A DNA stretch of 61,437 nt from Candidatus Mediterraneibacter quadrami (GTDB lineage Bacteria; Bacillota; Clostridia; Lachnospirales; Lachnospiraceae). The stretch lies in contig DWUU01000007.1 in NCBI GenBank assembly GCA_019120575.1, forward strand, positions 1 through 61,437, given 5' to 3'. Positions 44,154 through 52,553 of the stretch are shown here, piece after piece. Position 1 is the first letter of the stretch, and every line of letters begins with the position of its first letter. The notes below the pieces were generated by a model. That model saw only the letters and a list, made by a program, of their open reading frames with translations, was not told the origin of the DNA and ran no database searches. Position numbers and translations under genes: made by a program.

Positions 44154-45389
44154 ATGGGGAACAAAAGAATACGGCACATGATCCTGGCTTCCGCTCTGAT
44201 CTGTTCAATGACAGTGACACCTGTATTTGCAGAGCCATCCGCCGAAGTTCAGGATCTGCAAAATCAACAGGCGGATCTGGAAGGTCAGAAATCCACTGCG
44301 CAGAGTGAACTGGGGAGTCTGCAGGCGCAGCTGGAGGGACTGCTTTCAAAGATGGCTGAACTCGAGAATGATCTGGTGGAGACCGGTCAGGAGATCACAC
44401 AGGCAGAAGAGGATCTCAAAGTGGCGGAACAGCAGCGCGAAGAGCAGTATGATGCGATGAAGCTCCGTATCCGTTATATATATGAGTCCGGCGGAGACAC
44501 GGCCGCGCTGGAGAAAGTTCTTTCTTCCGGTACGATGGCGGGCCTTCTGTCGCAGGCAGAGTATTCTCAGAAAGTTCATGAATATGACCGGGAGCAGCTT
44601 CAGGCGTATGCGGATACTGTACAGAAGATCAAAGATCTGGAGGCTTCTCTGGAAAAAGAGATGGAAGAGCTGCAGAGTCTGGAAACGGATTATCAGTATC
44701 AGCAGGATTCGCTTAATTCAACGATTTCTTCCAAACAGAGTGAGATTTCCAATCTGGACGAACTGATTCAGGCGGCGGCTCAGAAAGTGATGGAGCAGCA
44801 GCAGAAAGAGCAGAAAGAGCAGGAAGAACGCGAGCGCGCGCAGCAGGCTGCACAGGAAGCCGCACAGCAGAAACAGGACAGCGAACCGGCAGGCAGTGAT
44901 AATAATTCTGATCAGGCGGATCAGTCTGACAGCGATGCCGGACAGGAGTCCGAAAGCAAGCCGGAGAGCAAACCCGAAAGCAAACCGGAAAGTAAACCCG
45001 AAAGCAAACCGGAAAGTAAACCTGAAAGCAAACCGGAGAGTAAACCTGAAAGCAAACCTCAGACTCCGTCTTATGTCGGCGGCTCGGTTGTATCCCGTGC
45101 GCAGAGCGCACTTGGAAAGCCGTATAAATGGGGCGCGGCCGGACCGGACAGCTTTGACTGTTCAGGACTTGTCAGCTTCGCGCTGACGGGAAGGTATTCG
45201 CATACATGGTCCACTTCCGATATTATCACCTGGACGCGAGTGAGCGACCCGCAGCCTGGAGATATCTGTATACGGCCCGGACATACCGGGATATACATAG
45301 GCGGAGGCCAGATGATCCACGCGCCGCATACAGGAGATGTGGTGAAAGTCAGCCCGGTTCAGAGCGGCATGTTCTATGTGCGCCGGTAA
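44154..45389 (+). CDS. Exported coiled-coil NlpC/P60 peptidoglycan hydrolase, with ESKP repeats
   Basis: 411 residues. Signal peptide: RIRHMILASALICSMTVTPVFA-like region, cleavage near AEPSA. A coiled coil spans about residues 28-230 (PcsB/CwlO-like), then a Gln/Glu-rich stretch, nine ESKP tetrapeptides, and a C-terminal NlpC/P60 domain with the catalytic Cys in DSFDCSGLVSFAL, His in RPGHTGIYIG and the third polar position near HAPHTGDVV. Such proteins cut D-Glu-DAP stem-peptide bonds, with the coiled coil acting as an inhibitor or docking part for FtsEX-type activators. It is a paralogue of the next gene. Confidence 0.9.
   Translation: MGNKRIRHMILASALICSMTVTPVFAEPSAEVQDLQNQQADLEGQKSTAQSELGSLQAQLEGLLSKMAELENDLVETGQEITQAEEDLKVAEQQREEQYDAMKLRIRYIYESGGDTAALEKVLSSGTMAGLLSQAEYSQKVHEYDREQLQAYADTVQKIKDLEASLEKEMEELQSLETDYQYQQDSLNSTISSKQSEISNLDELIQAAAQKVMEQQQKEQKEQEERERAQQAAQEAAQQKQDSEPAGSDNNSDQADQSDSDAGQESESKPESKPESKPESKPESKPESKPESKPESKPESKPQTPSYVGGSVVSRAQSALGKPYKWGAAGPDSFDCSGLVSFALTGRYSHTWSTSDIITWTRVSDPQPGDICIRPGHTGIYIGGGQMIHAPHTGDVVKVSPVQSGMFYVRR
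44952..45059 (+). repeat. Nine 12-bp tandem repeats encoding ESKP
   Basis: Nine units of the type GAAAGCAAACCG run without interruption. Alternate units differ at silent bases (AGC/AGT, CCG/CCC/CCT), giving a partial 24-bp period. The array codes for a spacer between coiled coil and hydrolase. Any gain or loss of a unit keeps frame, so length may vary between strains. Confidence 0.92.
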
Positions 45390-45414
45390 ACGGAATATAT
45401 AAGTGTAAGTACAG

Positions 45415-45450
45415 CAGTTCCTTTGCATTTAATGCATAGGAACTGTTTTT
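45415..45450 (+). terminator. Terminator after the first NlpC/P60 gene
   Basis: A 14-bp stem with one mismatch (cagttcct-ttgcat with atgcat-aggaactg), followed by five T. Confidence 0.88.
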
Positions 45451-45489
45451 GGCTTTTATTACAAGTATTACAAAAATGTTAAAAAACTA

Positions 45490-45518
45490 TTGAAAAACAA
45501 ACTGAGATTTACTATAAT
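45490..45518 (+). promoter_or_regulatory. Distal promoter of the second NlpC/P60 gene
   Basis: TTGAAA (45490-45495), 17-base spacer, perfect TATAAT (45513-45518). It would give a leader of about 135 bases. Confidence 0.7.
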
Positions 45519-45583
45519 GTATTACAGATTATTAATACATATGATGAAAATTCCTGCAGAGCAGTCTTTTTTCGGAATTCATG

Positions 45584-45612
45584 TTGAAAAACATGATTTT
45601 CTGTTGTATTAT
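45584..45612 (+). promoter_or_regulatory. Proximal promoter of the second NlpC/P60 gene
   Basis: TTGAAA (45584-45589), 17-base spacer, TATTAT (45607-45612). It lies 94 bases downstream of the first promoter, and both share the TTGAAAAA -35 region also seen at 44080. Confidence 0.6.
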
Positions 45613-45658
45613 GCACTTATGTGGGGATATATATATTAATATTGGGAAAGGTGAAAAA

Positions 45659-46780
45659 ATGAGATTAAAAAGAGTACATAGTATGTTGATTGCTGCGGCT
45701 CTTACCTGTTCTATGCTGGTGATGCCCGTAAACGCGGCGCCGACATTGGAAGAACTGCAGGAAGAACAGCAGGATCTTGAAAATCAGAAAGCAGATGCCC
45801 AGGATCAGCTCAGTGATCTTCAGTCACAGCTGGAAACAATCATGCAGAAGATTGATGATCTGGAAGTACAGCTGATTGAGAAGGGCGAGGAGATCGCCCA
45901 GGCTGAGAAGGATCTGGAAGCGGCTGAGAAGAAGCGTCAGGAACAGTATGATGCAATGAAGCTCCGTATCAAATATATGTACGAGGCGGGCAGCGGAACG
46001 GCTACCATGGAAAAAGTCATGGAGTCCGGCGATATTTCAAGTCTGCTGACACAGGCGGAGTATTCGCAGCAGGTACATGAATATGACAGAGAACAGCTTC
46101 AGGAATATGCCAATACTGTAGCTGAGATTGAAGAACTCCAGAGAAAACTGGAGGAAGAGATGGAGAACCTGCAGGAACTGGAAGCACAGTACCAGGATCA
46201 GCAGGATGAACTGGATGCAACGATTGAATCCAAACGCGATCAGATTTCTGATCTGGATACAATGATCCAGGAGGCGGCTCAGAAAGTTGCCGAAGAAAAG
46301 GAACGTCTTGAAGAAGAGGAACGCCAGAGACGGCTGGAAGAGCAGAGACGTCAGGAGGCGGCAGCGGCGGCTGCCGCAGCGGAAAGCGGCGGTTCTGAAT
46401 CATCCGGCGGAGGAAGCTCATCGGGCGGCGGAAGTTCGTCAGGCAATTCACTGGCGCCGGTAAGCGGCAGCGTTGTGGACCGTGCATATTCCAAGCTCGG
46501 CAAGCCTTATGTCTGGGGAGCGGTCGGACCGAATTCATTTGACTGTTCCGGTTTCGTCGGATTCTGTCTCACAGGAAGATACGAGCGTATCTGGACATCC
46601 GGCAGTTACTGTGGATGGCCGAGAGTAAGCAATCCGCAGCCGGGTGATATCTGTGTAAGATCCGGACACTGTGGTATTTACATCGGCGGAGGCCAGATGA
46701 TCCATGCGCCGCATACAGGTGATGTAGTCAAGATCGCATCGGTTCCGAGCAATATGTGGTATGTCCGTTATCCGGGTTAA
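45659..46780 (+). CDS. Exported coiled-coil NlpC/P60 peptidoglycan hydrolase, second paralogue
   Basis: 373 residues from the ATG at 45659 (gggaaaggtg ahead); the ATG at 45581 sits in the promoter. A signal peptide ends near VNAAP, a coiled coil covers about residues 25-225 (LQEEQQDLENQKADAQDQLS), then an Ala- and Gly/Ser-rich linker (SGGGSSSGGGSSSGN) and the NlpC/P60 domain with Cys in NSFDCSGFVGFCL and His in RSGHCGIYIGGGQ. It matches the upstream gene closely in both coiled coil (REQYDAMKLRI, EYSQxVHEYDREQLQ) and enzyme domain, but has a different linker. A local duplication. Confidence 0.92.
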   Translation: MRLKRVHSMLIAAALTCSMLVMPVNAAPTLEELQEEQQDLENQKADAQDQLSDLQSQLETIMQKIDDLEVQLIEKGEEIAQAEKDLEAAEKKRQEQYDAMKLRIKYMYEAGSGTATMEKVMESGDISSLLTQAEYSQQVHEYDREQLQEYANTVAEIEELQRKLEEEMENLQELEAQYQDQQDELDATIESKRDQISDLDTMIQEAAQKVAEEKERLEEEERQRRLEEQRRQEAAAAAAAAESGGSESSGGGSSSGGGSSSGNSLAPVSGSVVDRAYSKLGKPYVWGAVGPNSFDCSGFVGFCLTGRYERIWTSGSYCGWPRVSNPQPGDICVRSGHCGIYIGGGQMIHAPHTGDVVKIASVPSNMWYVRYPG

Positions 46781-46804
46781 AATCAGTACATAATTTTGAA
46801 TTAC

Positions 46805-46835
46805 AGGGATCCTGCAGATGCAGGATCCTTTTTTC
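46805..46835 (+). terminator. Terminator after the second NlpC/P60 gene
   Basis: ggatcctgca (46807-46816) with tgcaggatcc (46819-46828), two-base loop, then six to eight T. Confidence 0.88.
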
Positions 46836-46841
46836 TGTCTC

Positions 46842-46871
46842 TTGTCATGTACGGAGCGGATGTGCTACAAT
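46842..46871 (+). promoter_or_regulatory. Promoter of cobO
   Basis: TTGTCA (46842-46847), 18-base spacer, TACAAT (46866-46871) with a TGc extension. The riboswitch lies after cobO, so this promoter itself is not under B12 control by that element. Confidence 0.6.
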
Positions 46872-46902
46872 GGATTAAGATTTCACAGGAAGGACTGACA
46901 CG

Positions 46903-47430
46903 ATGGAAAAGGGACTGATCCACATCTACTGCGGAGACGGGAAAGGCAAGACTTCAGCGGCCACCGGGCTGGCTGTACGTGCGGCCGGATGCGGGAAACA
47001 GGTCCTCTTTGCCCGGTTTCTGAAGAATGAGGAGTCAGGCGAGCTGGAGATCCTGGACCGGATCCCGGAGATCCATGTCATCCACCTGGAGAGATCTTTC
47101 GGTTTTTACCGTACGCTCACGGAAGAGGAGCAGGCGGAAGTCCGGCAGATGTACGAAGCGTTGTGGCAGGATATTGTCCGAAGGGCAGAGACGGATGTGT
47201 ATGACGTTCTGGTGATGGATGAGTTCATGGCGGCGTACAATTACGGACTGATCGGCCATGATGCGGCTTTTGCGTTTCTGCGGGAGAAGCCGGAGCGTCT
47301 GGAAGTCGTCCTTACAGGGCGGGATCCGGACGGAGACCTTGTGGAATTGGCGGACTATGTGTCGGAGATCCGCAAGGTAAAGCATCCCTTTGACCGGGGG
47401 ATCCGGGCGAGAAGAGGGATCGAGTATTAA
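46903..47430 (+). CDS. cobO: Cob(I)yrinic acid a,c-diamide adenosyltransferase (CobA/BtuR type)
   Basis: 175 residues. It puts the 5'-deoxyadenosyl group of ATP on cob(I)alamin precursors. The unusual P-loop is residues 11-18 (GDGKGKTS), with DVLVMDEFMAAYNYGL as Walker B-like and LTGRDPDGDLVELADYVSEI as the family signature. CAGGAAGG lies ahead of the ATG. It is the first gene of the B12 block and lies outside control of the riboswitch that follows it. Confidence 0.95.
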   Translation: MEKGLIHIYCGDGKGKTSAATGLAVRAAGCGKQVLFARFLKNEESGELEILDRIPEIHVIHLERSFGFYRTLTEEEQAEVRQMYEALWQDIVRRAETDVYDVLVMDEFMAAYNYGLIGHDAAFAFLREKPERLEVVLTGRDPDGDLVELADYVSEIRKVKHPFDRGIRARRGIEY

Positions 47431-47483
47431 CAGGTGCCGTCCGGTTAGGAGATAACCGGGCCGCAGGCCAGATCCGGCATACA

Positions 47484-47672
47484 TTTAAAAGACACAGCCT
47501 GTAATATATCCGGCAGGAACCGGCACAGGCTGCGAGGAAGACAGGTGAGAATCCTGCACAATACCCGTTGCTGTATTAGCGGAGCGGCGTTTCGAAGGAA
47601 GCCACTGGGAGAGAGGCCCGGGAAGGCAGAGACGTCCGCGGTGAGGCTTGAGTCAGAATATTCGCTTTTAAA
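47484..47672 (+). promoter_or_regulatory. Adenosylcobalamin riboswitch ahead of cbiM
   Basis: P1 is formed by tttaaaag (47484-47491) with cttttaaa (47665-47672). P2 pairs cagcctgt (47495-47502) with acaggctg (47525-47532). The conserved core follows: GGAAGACAGGTGAGAATCCTGCAC, a segment near 47535-47559; then CCCGTTGCTGTATTAGCGG; GGAAGCCACTGGGAG (47596 onward); GGAAGGC...GTCCGCGGTGA; and the B12 box GAGTCAGAATATTCGC (47650-47665). It controls cbiM and probably the whole downstream operon. No terminator is evident before the ATG at 47717, so control may act on translation initiation or through an upstream stop I cannot see. Confidence 0.92.
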
Positions 47673-47716
47673 TGGATCTGGGGATTACGGGAATATGATC
47701 AAAAGGAGAAAAGAAA

Positions 47717-48472
47717 ATGCCAGAAAAAAAGAAATTCTTACTGCGCGCGTATATCGCATTTGCCGCGATGTTCGTGATCGCGCCCGCATCCAATGCGATG
47801 CACATCATGGAGGGCTACCTGCCGGCAGGATACTGCGTGGCGTGGGGAGCCGTCTGCCTGCCGTTTCTGATCGCAGGATTTATCTCACTTCGGAACAAAG
47901 TAAAGGAAAACAGGAGAAACCTGGTCCTGATCGCCATGTCGGGAGCATTTATTTTCGTGATCTCATCGCTGAAGATCCCGTCTGTGACGGGAAGCTGCTC
48001 CCATATGACGGGGACCGGTCTCGGAGCGATCCTGTTCGGGCCGTCCGCCGTCAGCATCCTGGGGATCATCGTGCTGGTCTTTCAGGCGGTGCTGCTGGCC
48101 CACGGAGGGCTGACAACGCTGGGGGCGAATACCTTTTCCATGGCCATTGCCGGCCCCCTTGTTTCCTTTGGAATATATAAACTCTGTACACATACAAAAA
48201 TGAACCGCAGGGCAGGGATCTTCCTGGCGGCTCTTGCCGGGGACCTCTTCACGTACTGTGTGACCAGCATCCAGCTGGCGCTGGCCTATCCGTCGGAGGC
48301 CGGCGGCGTGGCGGCGTCTGCGGTGAAATTCCTGGGCGTCTTTGCGCCGACCCAGCTGCCGCTTGCGGTGATCGAAGGGATCCTGACCGTGGTGATCGTG
48401 ATCGGGCTGGAGACTTATGCGAAACCGGAACTGAGAGCCATCGGCTTCTCTGGAAACAGGAAGGAGGCGTGA
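47717..48472 (+). CDS. cbiM: Cobalt ECF transporter, substrate-binding permease CbiM
   Basis: 251 residues with about seven helices. The N-terminus holds the metal site: after the leader MPEKKKFLLRAYIAF the motif MHIMEGYLP begins the metal-binding loop, normally starting with the residue after the cleaved or folded leader. FVISSLKIPSVTGSCSHMTGTGLGAILFGP is the usual central signature, seen here in two adjoining pieces. It selects Co2+ for import. AAAGGAG is ahead of the ATG, and the gene is directly under the B12 riboswitch. Confidence 0.95.
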   Translation: MPEKKKFLLRAYIAFAAMFVIAPASNAMHIMEGYLPAGYCVAWGAVCLPFLIAGFISLRNKVKENRRNLVLIAMSGAFIFVISSLKIPSVTGSCSHMTGTGLGAILFGPSAVSILGIIVLVFQAVLLAHGGLTTLGANTFSMAIAGPLVSFGIYKLCTHTKMNRRAGIFLAALAGDLFTYCVTSIQLALAYPSEAGGVAASAVKFLGVFAPTQLPLAVIEGILTVVIVIGLETYAKPELRAIGFSGNRKEA

Positions 48473-48477
48473 TCGGG

Positions 48478-48810
48478 ATGACGAAGAATACGAAGACGGT
48501 GATCCTGCTTCTCGTTATCGCTGCGCTGATCGCGGTGATCCCGGTGGCCGCGTTAAGAGACGCGGAGTTCGGAGGATCCGATGATGCGGGAAGCGTTATG
48601 GTGGAAGAGATCCACGGAGAATATGAACCCTGGTTTACGCCGGTGCTGGAGCAGGCCCTCGGCGGCGAACTGCCCGGTGAGATCGAGAGCCTGGTCTTCT
48701 GCATCCAGACCGGGATCGGCGTGGGCGTGATCGCCTTTTTCATGGGGCGGTTCGTAGAACGGAAGAAATGGACGGAGAAGCAGGGAGAGGAAGATGCTTC
48801 TGATAGATAG
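48478..48810 (+). CDS. cbiN: Cobalt ECF transporter accessory protein CbiN
   Basis: 110 residues from the ATG at 48478, ten bases after AAGGAGG; a GTG at 48469 is too close to that site. Two helices flank a short extracellular loop (FGGSDDAGSVMVEEIHGEYEPWFTP, quoted here in part: EIHGEYEPWF), which is the CbiN signature. CbiN helps load cobalt on CbiM. It overlaps the next gene by 17 bp. Confidence 0.93.
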   Translation: MTKNTKTVILLLVIAALIAVIPVAALRDAEFGGSDDAGSVMVEEIHGEYEPWFTPVLEQALGGELPGEIESLVFCIQTGIGVGVIAFFMGRFVERKKWTEKQGEEDASDR

Positions 48811-49579
48811 ATTAAGCTACCGGTCAAAATTAAGATATGTGAATGCGTCGGAGAAGCTTCTGTATGCCGTGGCGACGCTGGCGCTCTGTGTCTTAAGCCG
48901 TTCGGTCCGGACGGCGGTGCCGGTATTTGCGGTCAATATGGTGTTGACTGTCGGGAAAGGGGGAATCCCCCTTTCCCGCTATATGAAACTGCTGCTCATC
49001 CCTGCGGCATTCCTGATCGCGGGGACGGCGGCCATCGTGGTCAATGTATCCGCCGTGCCGCTGGATGCGTTTGCATTTCCGGCAGGGGATTTCTATATCA
49101 CCGGGAGCAGGGCGGGGCTCTGGCAGGCGATTAAGATCTGTCTGACTGCGCTGGCGGCGGTGAGCTGCCTGTACTTTCTGGCCCTCAACACGGTGATGAC
49201 GGATATCCTTGGGGCGCTTCGGAAGCTGAAGGTGCCGGCGCTCCTGATCGAACTGATGCTCCTCATTTACCGGTTCATCTTCGTTCTGTCGGAGACGGCC
49301 TCGGCCATCCGGGTGTCGCAGAATTCCCGGCTGGGGAACCGGAATTTACGGACCGGGATCCGTTCCTTCGGTGCAATGGGGGCTGCGCTTTTTATCCTGG
49401 CGCTGAAGCGGTCAAATGCGCTGTATGACGCCATGGAGTCGAGATGCTATGACGGGACGATCCGCGTCCTGTCCGGGGAACATCCGGCAAAAGCCGGGGA
49501 GATCCTGCTGATCATAACTTATGAAGCTGTGCTGGCAGTGGTCTGGCTGATGCCGCTGTGGCTGGAAAGCAGGCTTTGA
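48794..49579 (+). CDS. cbiQ: Cobalt ECF transporter transmembrane protein CbiQ
   Basis: 261 residues with five or six helices. It links CbiM to the ATPase. The start LLIDRLSYRSKLRYVNASEKLLYA is typical and the cytoplasmic coupling motifs are seen near AIRVSQNSRLGNRN and ALYDAMESRCYDG (A-R-G-type signature with MESR). It is encoded between cbiN and cbiO with overlap on the first side and no gap on the other. Confidence 0.93.
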   Translation: MLLIDRLSYRSKLRYVNASEKLLYAVATLALCVLSRSVRTAVPVFAVNMVLTVGKGGIPLSRYMKLLLIPAAFLIAGTAAIVVNVSAVPLDAFAFPAGDFYITGSRAGLWQAIKICLTALAAVSCLYFLALNTVMTDILGALRKLKVPALLIELMLLIYRFIFVLSETASAIRVSQNSRLGNRNLRTGIRSFGAMGAALFILALKRSNALYDAMESRCYDGTIRVLSGEHPAKAGEILLIITYEAVLAVVWLMPLWLESRL

Positions 49580-49591
49580 ATGGAGGAAGAG

Positions 49592-50470
49592 ATGGAGCAT
49601 AATGAAAACTGGGTGATCGAGGCGCAGGATGTTTCCTTTACATATGAGGGAAATGAAGAGAAGGCGCTGGATGGTCTGGAACTGAAGATCCGCCGGGGAA
49701 GCCGGGTGGCGTTCATGGGCGGCAACGGCTCGGGAAAGTCCACATTTTTCCTCTGCCTGAACGGGATCCGGAAGCCGGATTCGGGCCGGATCTGCATCGA
49801 CGGGAAGCCCATTGAATATACGAGAAAAGGACTCCTCGATGTCCGCGGCAAAGTGGGGATCGTTTTCCAGGAGCCGGACAACCAGCTTTTTTCGGCAAGT
49901 GTGTACGAGGAAATCTCGTTTGGCATCCTTAATCTCGGCGCGGATGAAGAGACCGCAAGGGAGGAAGTGGATCAGGTGATCGGAGAACTGGAGATCACGC
50001 CTTTTAAAGACCGCCCGGCCCATGCTCTGAGCGGCGGCCAGAAGAAGCAGGTGGCGATCGCGGATATCCTGGTCATGCATCCGGAAGTCATGATCCTGGA
50101 CGAACCCGCGGCGGCGCTGGATCCCGCACACACGAGGAAGGTCCATCAGATCGTGGACCGTCTGACCGGGAAAGGGATCACGGTGCTGATGGCCACCCAT
50201 GACATCGACTATGCGTACAGGTGGGCGGATGAGATCGTGCTCATGCATGAGGGCAGGGTGCTCCGGCAGGGAACGCCCGAGGCAGTATGCGCGGACCGGG
50301 CGGCCCTTCGCGAGGCGGGGCTGGAACCGCCGTCGGTACTGCGCCTCTGGGAATGCCTTCAGGATAAAGGAATGATAAGCAGGACAGACCGGCATCCCCG
50401 CAGTACGGATGAACTGATCAGGATGCTGGAACGTGACGATACAGACGTTCAGAATAAAGAAAGGATATAA
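49592..50470 (+). CDS. cbiO: Cobalt ECF transporter ATPase CbiO
   Basis: 292 residues from the ATG at 49592, because GGAGG (49582-49586) serves it; the ATG at 49580 overlaps the cbiQ stop and has no site. ABC motifs: Walker A GGNGSGKST, Q-loop FQEPDNQLFS, signature LSGGQKKQVAI, Walker B MILDEPAAALDP and switch LMATHDIDYAYRWAD. It powers cobalt uptake by CbiMNQ. cbiK follows within 5 bp. Confidence 0.95.
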   Translation: MEHNENWVIEAQDVSFTYEGNEEKALDGLELKIRRGSRVAFMGGNGSGKSTFFLCLNGIRKPDSGRICIDGKPIEYTRKGLLDVRGKVGIVFQEPDNQLFSASVYEEISFGILNLGADEETAREEVDQVIGELEITPFKDRPAHALSGGQKKQVAIADILVMHPEVMILDEPAAALDPAHTRKVHQIVDRLTGKGITVLMATHDIDYAYRWADEIVLMHEGRVLRQGTPEAVCADRAALREAGLEPPSVLRLWECLQDKGMISRTDRHPRSTDELIRMLERDDTDVQNKERI

Positions 50471-50474
50471 AGCG

Positions 50475-51245
50475 ATGGAAAAAGGGATTCTTGTTGTAAG
50501 CTTCGGGACCAGCCACATGGATACAATGGAGAAGACGATCACGGTGATCGAACGGGAGATCGCCCGGAGATTTCCGGAGTGGCGGGTGTACCGGGCGTTT
50601 ACGAGCCGGATGATCGTGCGCAAGCTGAAACGCACGGAAAATATGGAGATCGACACCGTGGAGGAAGCGCTGAAGCGCATGGCGGCGGACGGGATCAGTG
50701 AGGTGATCGTTCAGCCCACGCATATCATCAACGGGATTGAAAACGACCGGATGATGGAGGACCTGATGGAACATATGTCCTTTTTCAACCGGATCCGTGT
50801 GGGTAAACCTCTTCTGAGCAGTGTGGATGATTATAAGAAAGCCATTCACGGGGTGATGTCCGAAGTGGGCCTGGAAACCGGGGAAATGCTGGTCCTCATG
50901 GGCCACGGGACCGACCACCACGCCAATTCGGCCTATCCGACGCTGGAATATACCTTCCATGCCCTCGGCTATAATCAGGTGCTGGTGGGGACGGTGGAGA
51001 GCTTCCCGGAACTGAAAAATGTCATGGCGAAGCTGGAGATCGCAGAGAAGAAAAAGGTGGCGCTGATGCCTTTCATGCTGGTGGCGGGCGACCACGCCAA
51101 AAATGATATGGCAGGAGAGGAAGACTCCTGGAAGAGCGAGCTTGAGGACGCCGGATACGAGGTCCGCGTTATCATGAAAGGGCTCGGCGAGTTTGAAGGG
51201 ATCCGGAAAATATTCCTGGAGCATATTGAAGAAGCGATGGAGTAA
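50475..51245 (+). CDS. cbiK: Sirohydrochlorin cobaltochelatase CbiK
   Basis: 256 residues from the ATG at 50475. It inserts Co2+ into sirohydrochlorin at the start of the anaerobic B12 route. The chelatase histidines are seen as His144 in MGHGTDHHANSAYP and His207 in LVAGDHAKND, at nearly the same positions as in the studied Salmonella enzyme. ILVVSFGTSHMDTMEKTI is the usual start. Its place right after the cobalt importer fits a direct supply of metal. Confidence 0.95.
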   Translation: MEKGILVVSFGTSHMDTMEKTITVIEREIARRFPEWRVYRAFTSRMIVRKLKRTENMEIDTVEEALKRMAADGISEVIVQPTHIINGIENDRMMEDLMEHMSFFNRIRVGKPLLSSVDDYKKAIHGVMSEVGLETGEMLVLMGHGTDHHANSAYPTLEYTFHALGYNQVLVGTVESFPELKNVMAKLEIAEKKKVALMPFMLVAGDHAKNDMAGEEDSWKSELEDAGYEVRVIMKGLGEFEGIRKIFLEHIEEAME

Positions 51246-51289
51246 ATGCTCCGGTACCGGGAGACTGTGGATGGAGAGGAAGCGCAGGT

Positions 51290-52552
51290 ATGGCGGAGAA
51301 GGGCAGAGATAAGAGAGAGATCGGAAGGACCCGGTCCGGTCTGCGTTACGGCTGGACGACGGGAAGCTGTGCCGCGGCGGCGGCGAAAGCGGCGGCTGAA
51401 ATGCTGTTTGGTGGAGAAGAGATCCGCCAGGTGGGGCTGATGACGCCCAAGGGGATCGGTCTGCTCCTGGACGTGGAGATGACCGAACGGCGGAGCAGCC
51501 GGGTGCAGTGCGCGGTCCGGAAATACAGTGGGGACGACCCGGATGTGACGGACGGCCTTCTGATTTTCGCCCGGGCAGAGAAAATATCAGAGGAAGATGC
51601 ACAAAAGGCGGCTGCCGGCGGCGCTTTCTGTAAGCGGTTAAAAGACGGGCCGTATGTGATCCTGGACGGCGGCGACGGCGTGGGCCGGGTCACCAGGAGA
51701 GGGCTGGAGCAGCAGGAGGGCCAGGCTGCGATCAACCAGGTTCCCCGCCGGATGATCCTGGAAGAAATTGAAAAAGTATGCAGAAAATACGGCTGCAGCG
51801 AGCCGCTTAAGGTGATCATTTCCATCCCGGAGGGCGCCGCGGTGGCGAAGAAGACCTTCAATCCCAGGCTGGGGATCGAGGGCGGGTTGTCGGTGCTCGG
51901 CACATCGGGGATCGTGGAGCCCATGAGCGAGAAAGCGCTGACAGATACGATCTGGCTGGAAATGAAGATGCTTAAAGAAAACGGACATGATGCCTGCTAT
52001 GTGGTGCCGGGGAATTACGGCAGTGATTTCCTGCGGGAGAATCTGGGGCTGGATCCGGAGCTTTCGGTCAAGTGCAGCAATTATGTGGGCGAGGCCATAG
52101 ACGACGGCGGACTGCTCGGCATGAAGGGTCTGCTCCTGATCGGGCACATCGGGAAATTCGTCAAGCTGGCGGCAGGGATCATGAATACCCACTCCCGGCA
52201 GGCGGACGGCCGGATGGAAGTGCTTGCCGCCCACGCGGCCATGAACGGGGCTGACCGGGAAACCGTAAAAGCGATCATGGCCTGCCTGAATACCACAGAG
52301 GCTGTGGATCTGTTAAAGCAAAAAGGGCTGCTCGGACCGGTGATGGGATCGGTGACGGAGCGGATCGCATTTCACCTGCGGCAGAGGGCAGGGGACGGCC
52401 CGGAGACCGGAGCGATCGTATTTTCTAATGAAGAAGGGATCATTGGGCAGACGGAAAATGCCGGAAAACTGCTGGAGATGATCCGGAGCGGCCGGCCGGA
52501 ACCGGAAGCCCGGGCTGAGGATAAGAAGACAGAAAACGGAGGACAGAAGTAA
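51290..52552 (+). CDS. cbiD: Cobalt-precorrin-5B (C1)-methyltransferase CbiD
   Basis: 420 residues. It methylates C1 after loss of the two-carbon fragment. The N-terminal GLRYGWTTGSCAAAAAKAAAEML signature is present in part as RYGWTTGSCAAAAAKAA; GGDGVGRVTRRGL, PGNYGSDFLRENLGL and HIGKFVKLAAGIMNTHSR complete the family pattern. About 35 charged residues at the C-terminus (PEPEARAEDKKTENGG) extend beyond the core. AGAGGAAG lies ahead of the ATG. Confidence 0.95.
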   Translation: MAEKGRDKREIGRTRSGLRYGWTTGSCAAAAAKAAAEMLFGGEEIRQVGLMTPKGIGLLLDVEMTERRSSRVQCAVRKYSGDDPDVTDGLLIFARAEKISEEDAQKAAAGGAFCKRLKDGPYVILDGGDGVGRVTRRGLEQQEGQAAINQVPRRMILEEIEKVCRKYGCSEPLKVIISIPEGAAVAKKTFNPRLGIEGGLSVLGTSGIVEPMSEKALTDTIWLEMKMLKENGHDACYVVPGNYGSDFLRENLGLDPELSVKCSNYVGEAIDDGGLLGMKGLLLIGHIGKFVKLAAGIMNTHSRQADGRMEVLAAHAAMNGADRETVKAIMACLNTTEAVDLLKQKGLLGPVMGSVTERIAFHLRQRAGDGPETGAIVFSNEEGIIGQTENAGKLLEMIRSGRPEPEARAEDKKTENGGQK

Positions 52553-52553
52553 G

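Noticed and set aside
44952-45059. CRISPR-like tandem repeat
   Set aside because: Units are 12 bp, contiguous and in frame within a coding gene, with no spacers; it is a protein repeat.
45461-45495. WalR box ahead of the second NlpC/P60 gene
   Set aside because: Two ATTACA units are present, but their spacing is 3 bases rather than the 5 expected between TGTWAH repeats.
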